Under the pieces are notes generated by a model. That model worked only from the letters and a program-made list of their open reading frames with translations, was not told where the DNA came from and ran no database searches. From Streptomyces atratus (lineage in GTDB: Bacteria; Actinomycetota; Actinomycetes; Streptomycetales; Streptomycetaceae): a DNA stretch of 64,000 nt. Below, one piece after another: positions 28,478 to 35,718 of the stretch. The position numbers were made by a program, and so were the translations under genes. Numbering within the stretch: position 1 is the stretch's first letter; every line of letters starts with the position of its first letter. The stretch covers positions 1-64,000 of the forward strand of contig NZ_FPJO01000027.1 in the NCBI RefSeq assembly GCF_900119365.1. The letters are read 5' to 3'.

Positions 28478-29384
28478 ATGTTGAATCTGGAGCGCCTGCG
28501 CACCCTGGACGCACTGGCCCGGCACGGTTCCGTGAGCGGCGCCGCCGAAGGGCTGCATGTGACCACCTCGGCGGTCTCCCAGCAGCTGGCGAAGCTGGAG
28601 CGCGAGGTGGGGCAACAGCTCCTGGCCAAGAACGGGCGCGGGGTCCGGCTCACCGACGCCGGCCGGCTGCTCGCCGACCATGCGGCGCGGATCCTGTCCC
28701 AGGTCGAGCTGGCCCAGTCCGACATCGAGGCGCAGCGCGGTGAGGTGGTGGGCGAGATCCGGCTCTCCGCCTTTCCGACCGCGGCGCGCGGACTCTTCCC
28801 CGCGGTGCTCCACGCGCTGCGCAGGGACCACCCCGAACTCCGCGTGCACCCGGGAACTGGAGCCCGAGGACGGAATCCGCGCCGTGCTCAGAGGCGACAC
28901 CGACCTCGCGGTGGTGCTGGACTGGAGCAACAAACGGCTGCCCGTGCCCGGTGGCCTGGCCAAGGCCGAACTCCTGGACGACGCACCGGACATCGCGATG
29001 CCGGCCGGTCATCGGCTCGCCGGCCGGGCCGAGGTGGACCTGGAGGATTTCGCCGACGACGACTGGGTGTCCTGGCCCGAGGGGGAGTTCTGCTACGACT
29101 GGCTGATGTTCACCCTCCGCTCGAAGGGCATCGAACCGCGCATCGCACACCTGGCGGGCGAGCACCACACCCAACTCGCCCTGATCGCCGCCGGGATGGG
29201 GGTCTGCGTGGCGCCGAGGCTCGGTCGCGGACCCGTGCCCGACGGGGTGCGGCTCGTACCCGTACGGCAGAAGATGCGCCGCCACGTCCACGCCGTGTGG
29301 CGTACCGACGCGGACCGGCGTCCCTCGATCAGGGCGGCGGTGACGGCGCTGCGCGATGCCGGCCGGGAGCTGGACGCGCCGTGA
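28478..29384 (+). pseudogene. LysR family regulator, frameshifted
   Basis: The N-terminal part (ATG 28478; RLRTLDALARHGSVSGAAEGL, then TTSAVSQQLAKLE) is a canonical LysR helix-turn-helix in one frame and reads well to LRVH at about 28848. The effector-binding domain continues in the next frame from RELEPEDGIRAVLRGD to the stop at 29384. Removing one C from the CCC run at 28849-28851 restores LRVHRELEPEDG. This is therefore a single-base insertion in a C/G run, either a real mutation or a sequencing error. A -10 TAGCAT at 28465-28470 precedes the ATG by 7 bases. It is divergent from EamA. Confidence 0.82.
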
Positions 29385-29507
29385 GCCACGAGCACCGGCG
29401 GGACGTGCGGGGGCTTTCCTCAGCACCCGGGTCCACCGGTCGGTGGACGGCAAGTTCAACCTGACACCCCTGTCCGTCAACTGCCCTTTTCAGCAAGGCT
29501 TTCGGGC

Positions 29508-30025
29508 ATGAATTCATTCACTGTGCGGATGGCGCGCCGGAGCGCGCTGCACCCCTGGCGGGCGGTCGTCGGCTGGCTGGTGTTCGTGGTGAGGGACTGC
29601 TGGGCTTCGACTCCACGGGCTCGATCGGGTCGCGCGTCCCGCTCTTCCTCTTCGTGATCCTCTTCGGACTCTCCATGGACTACCAGGTGTTCGTGGTGAG
29701 CCGGATCAGGGAGGCCGTGCTCGCCGGTGTCCCCACGCGGCAGGCGGTCCTCGACGGGATCCGCACGTCGGCGAGCGTGGTCACCAGCGCCGCGGTCGTG
29801 ATGACGACCGTCTTCGTGAGCTTCGTCCTCCTGCACATCATCGAGATGAAGCAGATCGGTTTCGTGCTCGCGGCTGCAGTGCTGCTCGACGCCTTCGTCG
29901 TCCGCGTCATGATCCTGCCGGCGGCGCTGCTCCTGCTGGGCGAGGTGACCTGGTGGCCGTCGCGTCCCGCCCCGGCCGCATCGGACCGGACCGTCCGCGA
30001 CGAGCCACTGGCCGAAGTACGTTGA
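29508..30025 (+). pseudogene. MMPL family transporter, internally deleted remnant
   Basis: The first 28 codons (MNSFTVRMARRSALHPWRA and WLVFVV) are a normal start of an actinobacterial MMPL lipid/drug exporter. At about 29590 the sequence jumps, with a change of frame, to the C-terminal part (GLLGFDSTGSIG, FGLSMDYQVFVVSRIREAV) and runs to a proper C-terminus at 30025. Full-length members have about 700 residues, so roughly 500 internal residues are missing. The gene cannot make a working transporter. Confidence 0.85.
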
Positions 30026-30030
30026 CCGGC

Positions 30031-30743
30031 ATGACCGCTATCGCCGAGCCCTCGGCCGACGCCCTCTGGACCACATCGCTGCGTCGCTGGAACGCCGTGT
30101 GCTGGGTGCTGTTCGCCGCGATGGCCGCCGGGCTCGCCGCCATGGACGGGCCGTCAGGAGCCGGTACGCGTCGCTCGCGCTGCTCGGCTGCGTGGTGCTC
30201 TGCTACGCGCTCCTCGATCGCTTCCCCGACAACCCCGTCGTACGGCCGCATGTCTACCTCTCCGTGCTGGTGCTCGCGCTCGGCGGGCTCGCCTGTCTGG
30301 GCGGCAGCTACGCGGCGCTGTTCATGGTGACGCTGCCGCACTACTGGATGTTCGGGCGGACCCCCAGGATCTCGATGGGGTTCCTGGGGCTGGCGACGGC
30401 GGCGACGCTGGCGGGGAGCTGGTACCGGGAGGGCTGGTCGCTGCAGTTCTTCGCCGAGACCATGGTGTCCACCGTGATCGTCGTCGCCGTGGGGGTCCTG
30501 ATCGGACTGTGGGCGCACTCGGTGGTCGCGCAGAGCACCGAACGCGCCCGGCTGATCGTCGAGTTGGAACGGACCCAGGCGGAGCTGTCCGAGGCGCACC
30601 AGCGCCAGGGGGCCGCGGACGAACGGGAGCGGATGGCACGGGAGATCCACGACACCCTCGCGCAGGGGCTCGCGTCGATCGTCGTACTGGCGGAGGCGGC
30701 GCGGGCGGGACTCGACGCGGAGCCGGCCCGGAGCGGCTGCTGA
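30031..30743 (+). pseudogene. Two-component sensor histidine kinase, frameshifted and truncated
   Basis: ATG 30031 opens a frame (MTAIAEPSADALWTT, RRWNAVCWVLFAAMAAGLAAMDGPSG). The continuation (SRYASLALLGCVVLCYALL, several membrane helices) is in another frame, so one base has been lost near 30155. The second frame keeps the HisKA_3 dimerisation box (REIHDTLAQGLASIV, with the phospho-acceptor His) but stops at 30743, before any HATPase domain. No response regulator gene follows. It is a dead kinase next to another dead gene. Confidence 0.8.
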
Positions 30744-30813
30744 GGCGCCCCTGAAGCTGTTGCCGAACACGCCGGTCGCGGCACGGCGGACCACGGGCGC
30801 GGGAGGGCGGCTC

Positions 30814-31290
30814 TCAGGCGGTGAACGACCCCGCGAGCTTCCGGAAGTCCCAGGAGGTGATGGTCTGCGGCACCAGTCTCAGCCAGGCGTGGCGGCCGTC
30901 GTGCGGCATGGTGTCCATGTCGAAGTACTTCGCCGCGAACATCCTTTCCGGCGCGACGAGTTCCGGACACGGCTCGCCGGTGCGGGGTGCCTCGCCGACC
31001 GGGACGGCCTCGCCGGAGAGCTCGATGCCGCGCAGTTCCCCGTACTCCGCCCCGTCGTCCACGACCACCGCGATCCTCGGGTCGTGGCGCAGCTGGGACC
31101 AGCGCAGGCTGCGGGTGATCGAGTAGAGCCAGAGCGAGGTTCCGTCCCAGGCGAACCAGAGGGCGCCGATGTGCGGACGGCCGTCCTCGGCCACGGTGGC
31201 CACCCGGCAGGTGCGCTGCTCGGTGAGATAGGCGTCGCGTTCGGCGTCCGTCATCATGATCCGACGGCCCCGTCGCTGAGTGGCGGTCAT
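30814..31290 (-). CDS. Pyridoxamine 5'-phosphate oxidase family protein
   Basis: A 158-residue split-barrel flavin- or F420-type protein. TCRVATVAEDGRPHIGALWFAWDGTSLWLYS (read here as VATVAEDGRPHIGALWF and LWLYSITRS) and LRHDPRIAVVVDDG are the family signatures. The C-terminus has a DTMPHDGRHAWLRLVP segment. The start at 31290 has GGAGGGGG about 8 bases upstream. The family includes F420-dependent reductases and oxidases in actinobacteria. The cofactor cannot be decided from the motifs visible. It is convergent with the broken histidine kinase. Confidence 0.82.
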   Translation of the reverse strand: MTATQRRGRRIMMTDAERDAYLTEQRTCRVATVAEDGRPHIGALWFAWDGTSLWLYSITRSLRWSQLRHDPRIAVVVDDGAEYGELRGIELSGEAVPVGEAPRTGEPCPELVAPERMFAAKYFDMDTMPHDGRHAWLRLVPQTITSWDFRKLAGSFTA

Positions 31291-31402
31291 GGGGCGCCCC
31301 CTCCGGATTGCTGACTGTGTGTCAAAAAGCATGAGGTCTCTTCCCTCATCGCGCAATGGCGGTTAGCCTCTCGCGCCCGGTCCGCCGCAGAAAGGGGCAG
31401 CC

Positions 31403-32056
31403 GTGCCGCCGAGGATTCAGCTCGCCGAGCAGCTCGATCCGGCCACCACCGTGCTTCTCACGGTCGAATGCCAGCAGGGGGTCGTCGGCCCCGGCAGCGC
31501 GCTGCCCGAACTGGCCGAGGAGGCCAGATCGTCCGGAGCCCTGCACCGGGTCGCCCGGCTGGTCGCCGCCGCCCACGAGGCCGGGGTCCAGGTGCTGCAC
31601 GCGGTGGCCGAACGCCGCCCCGACGGCCGGGGTGCCAACAGCAACGCCCGGCTCTTCCGGGCCGCCGGCCGGTTGCCCGTGCAGCAGCACTCCGGCACCA
31701 CCGCGGTACGGATCGCCCCGCCGATCGAAGTGGCCGACGAGGACCTCGTCGTACGCCGACTGCACGGTCTCTCGCCCATCGCCGGCACCGATGTGGACGC
31801 GCTGCTGCGCAACCTCGGCTGCCGCACGCTCGTCGTCACCGGGGTCTCGGCCAATGTCGCCGTTCCCAACGCCGTGTTCGACGCGGTGAATCTCGGCTAC
31901 ACGGCCGTGGTGCCGTCCGACGCCATCGCCGGGGTGCCGGCCGACTACACCCCCGCGATGATCCGCAACACGCTCGCCCTCGTCGCCACCATCACGGACA
32001 CGGACGGTGTACTGGGCTGCTGGCTGAACCGGACGTCCCGCAGAGGCGGCTCCTGA
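31403..32056 (+). CDS. Isochorismatase-like hydrolase family protein without catalytic triad
   Basis: A 217-residue Rossmann-like protein of the isochorismatase superfamily. The fold motifs are intact (TTVLLTVECQQGVVGPG at about 15-31; LVVTGVSANVAVPNAVFDAVNLGY in the nucleophile region, read as GVSANVAVP at 147-155). However, the nucleophile Cys is Ala153, the usual Asp of the first motif is Glu22, and the Lys region reads RRLHG. It is unlikely to act as a hydrolase and may bind a ligand only. The GTG start has AAAGGGG upstream. I believe this form is widespread in Streptomyces, so it is not simple decay. Confidence 0.8.
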   Translation: MPPRIQLAEQLDPATTVLLTVECQQGVVGPGSALPELAEEARSSGALHRVARLVAAAHEAGVQVLHAVAERRPDGRGANSNARLFRAAGRLPVQQHSGTTAVRIAPPIEVADEDLVVRRLHGLSPIAGTDVDALLRNLGCRTLVVTGVSANVAVPNAVFDAVNLGYTAVVPSDAIAGVPADYTPAMIRNTLALVATITDTDGVLGCWLNRTSRRGGS

Positions 32057-32242
32057 GGCGTGATCCGGAGATCCCGCCTGCCCCGGAGCCCCCTTGCCCC
32101 GGAGGCGGTGTCGACGAAGGTCCGGTGGAAGAGCACCGCCTGCCAGGGGTCCGCCCCGGGCACCCGCCGAAGGCCGCTTCCCGGGCCGAGCCGGGCGACG
32201 GCCCGGCGGAAGAAGCGCGGGCACTGCCCGGTGACGAGGTGG

Positions 32243-32695
32243 TCAGGGTGTGAGTGCGATCGAGTCGCCCGTGACCGTGATCTTCCTGGCGGGCAGCGGC
32301 CGGGTGGCGGGGCCGTGTGCCACGGCGCCCGTCGACGCGTCGAACTTGCTGTCGTGACAAGGGCAGTCGATGGTGCCGCCCGAGACGCTCGACACCGTGC
32401 ATCCCTGGTGGGTGCACTTCGACGAGAACGCCTTGAACTCGCCGGCCTTCGGCTGCGTCACCACGACGCCCTGGTCCGCGAAGACCTTCCCGCCGCCCTC
32501 GGGGATGTCGGCGGTCCTCGCCAGTGAGGTTCCGCCGGTGTCCATTCCGTCGTCGGCCGGTTCGACCACATCCGAACCACCGGAGTCCTTCTGACTGCCG
32601 CAGGCGGTGAGTACGGCGGCCACCGAGGCGGCTCCGGCCGCGACGACGACGGCCCGGCGCCCGGGACGTCCCTCATGGTTCCGCGATGTGCTCAT
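32243..32695 (-). CDS. Rieske [2Fe-2S] lipoprotein, Tat-exported
   Basis: A 150-residue protein with a twin-arginine type signal (RPGRRAVVVAAG, about 10-21), a lipobox LTAC with Cys near residue 32, and a Rieske domain with both cluster ligand boxes CTHQGC (about 93-98) and CPCHDSKFD (about 111-119). It is exported folded with its cluster and anchored outside the membrane. It is a small arsenite-oxidase/Rieske-type electron carrier, but no oxidase partner gene is nearby. GGAAGGGAAAG precedes the ATG. Confidence 0.9.
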   Translation of the reverse strand: MSTSRNHEGRPGRRAVVVAAGAASVAAVLTACGSQKDSGGSDVVEPADDGMDTGGTSLARTADIPEGGGKVFADQGVVVTQPKAGEFKAFSSKCTHQGCTVSSVSGGTIDCPCHDSKFDASTGAVAHGPATRPLPARKITVTGDSIALTP

Positions 32696-32907
32696 ACTGG
32701 CTTTCCCTTCCGCAGTGTTCGCGACTTCGGTCGTCGTCCAGGGGTACGCGCGGCGGGACCCCCGTGTTCAACGTCCGGGGACTTCTCCGGGAGGACCTGT
32801 GGGCGGCACCGCGGCGGATGAACGACGACCACCCCGTCATCGGCAGATCCCGGCACCGGCATGAGCGGTCGGGAGGACTGTCAGAGGCGTCTGCGAGGCT
32901 GAGCGGT

Positions 32908-33288
32908 ATGACACTGAGCAACTTCAGCGACCTGGAGCAGGCCATCCGCGACGGCTGGGGCGCGGACACCACGACGCCGGAGCACCGTCCGGACTGGACC
33001 CCGGACAATCCGGCGCGCGACCAGTGCGGTGTCACCGCCCTGGTGGTGCACGATCTGCTGGGCGGTGATCTGATCCGCGGCGAGGTCCATGTCGACGGCG
33101 AGCGAGTGGACTACCACTGGTGGAACCGTCTGGGCATGGGGATCGAAGTCGATCTGACCCGTGAGCAGTTCGCCCCCGAGGAGATGGTCGTCGGCGGGGA
33201 CGTGATCGAACGGCCCGCGGAGATCGTGCGGCTCCGCGAGGAGTACGAACTGCTCCGCAGCCGAGTCATGGCGGCGCTGTGCTCGTAG
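32908..33288 (+). CDS. YunG-like conserved hypothetical protein
   Basis: A 126-residue soluble protein. The core NPARDQCGVTALVVHDLLGGDLIRGEV (read as DQCGVTALVVHDLLGG, about 38-53) and DYHWWNRL (about 71-78) match the YunG family of small alpha/beta proteins with an invariant QCGVTA. The Cys and the following His could form an active site, but no activity is known to me. ATG at 32908 has a weak GAGCGG leader. The longer upstream frame lacks an RBS. Confidence 0.7.
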   Translation: MTLSNFSDLEQAIRDGWGADTTTPEHRPDWTPDNPARDQCGVTALVVHDLLGGDLIRGEVHVDGERVDYHWWNRLGMGIEVDLTREQFAPEEMVVGGDVIERPAEIVRLREEYELLRSRVMAALCS

Positions 33289-33512
33289 GCGGCACCGGGG
33301 CAGGGGGCCGCCGCGTCGCTGCGCGCCGTTCGCGCGGAAGACCGGCAGCCCCTCGCGCATCCGGCCGAACAGCAGGCTCTGGTCCCGGACGCGGCGGCCC
33401 GCATCGCCCCGGCGACCCGGCGGGCCTTCGCCATGCCGATGGGCAACGGCCGCTCGTCCACCGCGCGGGATCCGGCCCGGTCCGAGGCGTCTTCGTTCAT
33501 CAGTTCACTCAT
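33289..33512 (-). pseudogene. Remnant of an unidentified gene downstream of the TetR fragment
   Basis: A plausible start (MSELMNEDASDRAG, ATG 33512 with AAGGGCTG upstream) reads with good codon bias for about 45 codons (to AMRAAASGT). It then appears to continue in another frame (MREGLPVFRANG) and runs into the oppositely oriented YunG-like gene. I cannot identify the family. It is best explained as the 5' part of a decayed gene formerly co-transcribed with the TetR gene, whose stop lies 13 bases upstream. Confidence 0.35.
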
Positions 33513-33525
33513 GGCGGGACAGCCC

Positions 33526-33990
33526 TTAGGAACCACCACTGACATCGAGCGCGGCCGCGCGCCTGGTGAGTGTGCCGCGCTCCAGGCCGGGTTCGCGTTC
33601 GGCCGTGCTGACCGCCATGCGCGTGACGACCTCGGGGCGGCCTTCCGTCGCGGTGTTGGCATGTGCGCCCAGTCCGTCGATGACCACGAGGATCTGAATC
33701 GTCGTCACATGCGGGTCGTCGCTGCGGAACTCGCCGCGTTCGACGCCCTCGCGGACGAGATCCTCCAGGCGGTCCCGCCACAGGGCTTCCTGGTGGCCGA
33801 CCCGGTCGCGCAGGACGGGGCGGTAGCGGCTGAGGTGCCGGGCGTTGATCCACAGCCGGCTGATGTCGTCGTACGCGGCGCCCGTCGCGAGCGCGAAGAA
33901 GCGCGCGAGGTGGTCCGTGGGCGTTCCTGCCGCCCGGTCCGCCGGCAGCAGGGTATTGGCTGTGTGACCAGTAAGTAATGGTGCGGGCGG
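33526..33990 (-). pseudogene. TetR family regulator, N-terminal DNA-binding part missing
   Basis: The frame carries a typical TetR C-terminal ligand-binding domain (HLARFFALATGAAYDDISRLW, RVGHQEALWRDRLEDLVREG and IQILVVIDGLGAHANT, all under 25 residues of a continuous helical domain), ending at 33526. Upstream, where about 60 residues of helix-turn-helix should be, there is only low-quality sequence with no start codon and RBS. The gene has lost its 5' end. It lies in the same decay zone as the LysR, MMPL and kinase remnants. Confidence 0.65.
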
Positions 33991-34090
33991 GAACCGCCCC
34001 CCAAGCCGCCGCCGGAACTGCCGATCGCGGCGGCACACGGACTCTACCGTCGACTCCTGTAAGCAATGACCGACGCCATGGAGGACAGGG

Positions 34091-34324
34091 ATGAACAACA
34101 GCATGCGTACGGCGGCCGCTGCCGCAGCCCTCGTTGCCGGTCTCGTCACGGTCGGCGGAACCACCGGTGCCGCGGCCGCCGAGCGTCCGGAGCGGATCAC
34201 CAACCAGGAGCAGCTCGCCAGAAGCATCGCCCAGGCGGTCGCCGCCGAGCAGCAGAAGGGTGCCGTCACCGACGGCGTCATCGGCGGCATGGTGGTCAAC
34301 TCGACAACCCCGCGTTCCTGCTGA
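34091..34324 (+). CDS. Small secreted peptide ending in Cys
   Basis: A 77-residue protein with a clear signal peptide (MRTAAAAAALVAGLVTVGGTTGAAAAE, cleavage likely after AAA near residue 30, described here in outline) and a short mature part: a helical, Gln-rich segment (TNQEQLARSIAQAVAAEQQKG) and a tail GGMVVNSTTPRSC with the only Cys as last residue. An AGGACAGGG leader precedes the ATG. It lies 19 bases upstream of a Cys-rich protein gene and is the first gene of the plus-strand unit that ends with the type II thioesterase. The function is unknown. It could be a precursor peptide or a secreted signal. Confidence 0.6.
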   Translation: MNNSMRTAAAAAALVAGLVTVGGTTGAAAAERPERITNQEQLARSIAQAVAAEQQKGAVTDGVIGGMVVNSTTPRSC

Positions 34325-34343
34325 CGAATCGGAGGTGAGCACC

Positions 34344-34832
34344 GTGGACAGCACTGCGGACCGTGCCCGGGACGGGCAGGAAAGCCCCCTCAGATGGTGT
34401 CCGAGCGGTGACGCGAGCCGCCCGGAGACCGTTGTCCTCGGCGTACGGTCCGGGGAGCACGATCAGGTGGTCTACCTGGCCGAACCCGTACCCGCCGCCG
34501 ATGTTCTCGGTAGCATCCCGGAGGGGATCGCCCCCAACCGGGTGCTCCGGTTCGCCTCGCACTGCGTGTCGGACTGCGCGAACCGGGTCGGCGAGGCCTG
34601 CGGGCTGATCGAACGGATCACGACCGTACCGGCCGAGCCCGGCCCGGCCGCCGTGCCACGGTGCCACCTCCGCCCGCACTGCAAGTGGTGGAACCAGGTC
34701 GGTGTCGAGGCCTGCCACCGCTGCCCGGCCCTGACGACACTGGAACCCCGCGACGACGAACTCGCCGTTCTCGTCGCGGACCCGGCGACCACCCGTGAAC
34801 AGCTGGAGAGCTGGATCGCCGCCGAACAGTGA
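34344..34832 (+). CDS. Cys-rich protein of unknown function
   Basis: A 162-residue protein, not recognised. Its centre contains CVSDCANRVGEAC (about 73-85), CHLRPHC (about 105-111) and CHRC (about 123-126), plus an N-terminal WCPS: eight Cys in all, with His in between, suggesting a zinc or iron-sulfur site. The N-terminal half has a VVLGVRSGEHDQVVYLAEPVP-type strand pattern. The GTG at 34344 has GGAGG 8 bases upstream. It is probably co-transcribed with the small secreted peptide before it and the thioesterase after it (59-base gap), so it may belong to the biosynthetic cluster. Confidence 0.65.
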   Translation: MDSTADRARDGQESPLRWCPSGDASRPETVVLGVRSGEHDQVVYLAEPVPAADVLGSIPEGIAPNRVLRFASHCVSDCANRVGEACGLIERITTVPAEPGPAAVPRCHLRPHCKWWNQVGVEACHRCPALTTLEPRDDELAVLVADPATTREQLESWIAAEQ

Positions 34833-34891
34833 GCGGAGACGTTCACGGATTCGGTCACGGACCGGACCGAGAACACGAGAGAAGGGATGTC

Positions 34892-35644
34892 GTGAACAAC
34901 TGGACAAGGTGCTTCCGCCCGGACCCCGACGCCGGGGCGCAATTGCTGTGCTTCCCGCACGCAGGTGGTTCGGCCAGTGGTTACATCCCGCTGGCGACCG
35001 AGGTCACGGGGACGGTGGAGGCACTGGTCGTGCAGTACCCCGGGCGCCACGACCGATTCGCCGAACCGTTCGCCGAACGGTTCGGCGTCGTCGTGGACGC
35101 GGTGCTGGCCTCGCTCCCTCCGAGCGGGGGCCGGCCGCTTCTGCTGTTCGGCCACAGCATGGGCGCTCTCCTGGCGTTCGAGACGGCACGTCGGCTCGCA
35201 GCCCAGGGGCGGGAGCCCGCGGCGCTGTTCGTCTCGGGCAGTGAGGGCCCCTCGCTGCCGCGCCGCTCGCGGTTTCCCGAACCGCCCAGCGACGACGACC
35301 TGATCGGGGAGATGCGACTGCTGTCCGGCACGGACGAGTCGCTGCTGACCCATCCGGAGATCCTCCAGCTCGCGCTGCCGCCGCTGCGCGCCGACTACGC
35401 CATGCTGTCCGCCCGCAGCCACGTTCCCGGGCCGCCGCTCCACTGCCCGGTCGTCGCGCTGACCGGTGACAGTGACCCCCGGGTCTCCGTCGAGGGCGTA
35501 CAGGCCTGGGAGCGGGAGGCCAAAGGTCCCTTCGAGCGGCATGTACTGCCAGGTGGCCACTTCTTCCTGAATGACCACCTGCCGTACGTCGCGGATCTCG
35601 TCGCCGCGCACGTGCCCGGCCGAGCGGCCCGTACGGTCGCCTGA
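34892..35644 (+). CDS. Type II thioesterase (editing)
   Basis: A 250-residue alpha/beta hydrolase of the GrsT/RifR type. HAGGSASGY (about 20-28), the nucleophile elbow GHSMGA (Ser near residue 88), TGDSDPRVS (Asp, about 190-198) and PGGHFFL (His, about 220-226) make the full triad. Such enzymes release wrongly loaded acyl groups from carrier proteins of NRPS and PKS lines. It converges on the megasynthase operon across a strong hairpin. The GTG at 34892 has a GAAGGGA leader. Confidence 0.92.
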   Translation: MNNWTRCFRPDPDAGAQLLCFPHAGGSASGYIPLATEVTGTVEALVVQYPGRHDRFAEPFAERFGVVVDAVLASLPPSGGRPLLLFGHSMGALLAFETARRLAAQGREPAALFVSGSEGPSLPRRSRFPEPPSDDDLIGEMRLLSGTDESLLTHPEILQLALPPLRADYAMLSARSHVPGPPLHCPVVALTGDSDPRVSVEGVQAWEREAKGPFERHVLPGGHFFLNDHLPYVADLVAAHVPGRAARTVA

Positions 35645-35651
35645 CACCACG

Positions 35652-35711
35652 CACCGCACAGGGCTTGGGCCCCGACCCGCTTCCGGGTCGGGGCCCAAGC
35701 CCTGTGCGGTG
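35652..35711. terminator. Very strong bidirectional terminator
   Basis: A perfect 28-bp inverted repeat closed by a CTTC tetraloop (35680-35683) lies 7 bases after the thioesterase stop and 7 bases after the stop of the convergent KS-ACP gene. No mismatches are seen. It lacks T-runs, but its stability and place between two convergent operons make a bidirectional terminator the natural reading. Confidence 0.9.
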
Positions 35712-35718
35712 GCCCCAC

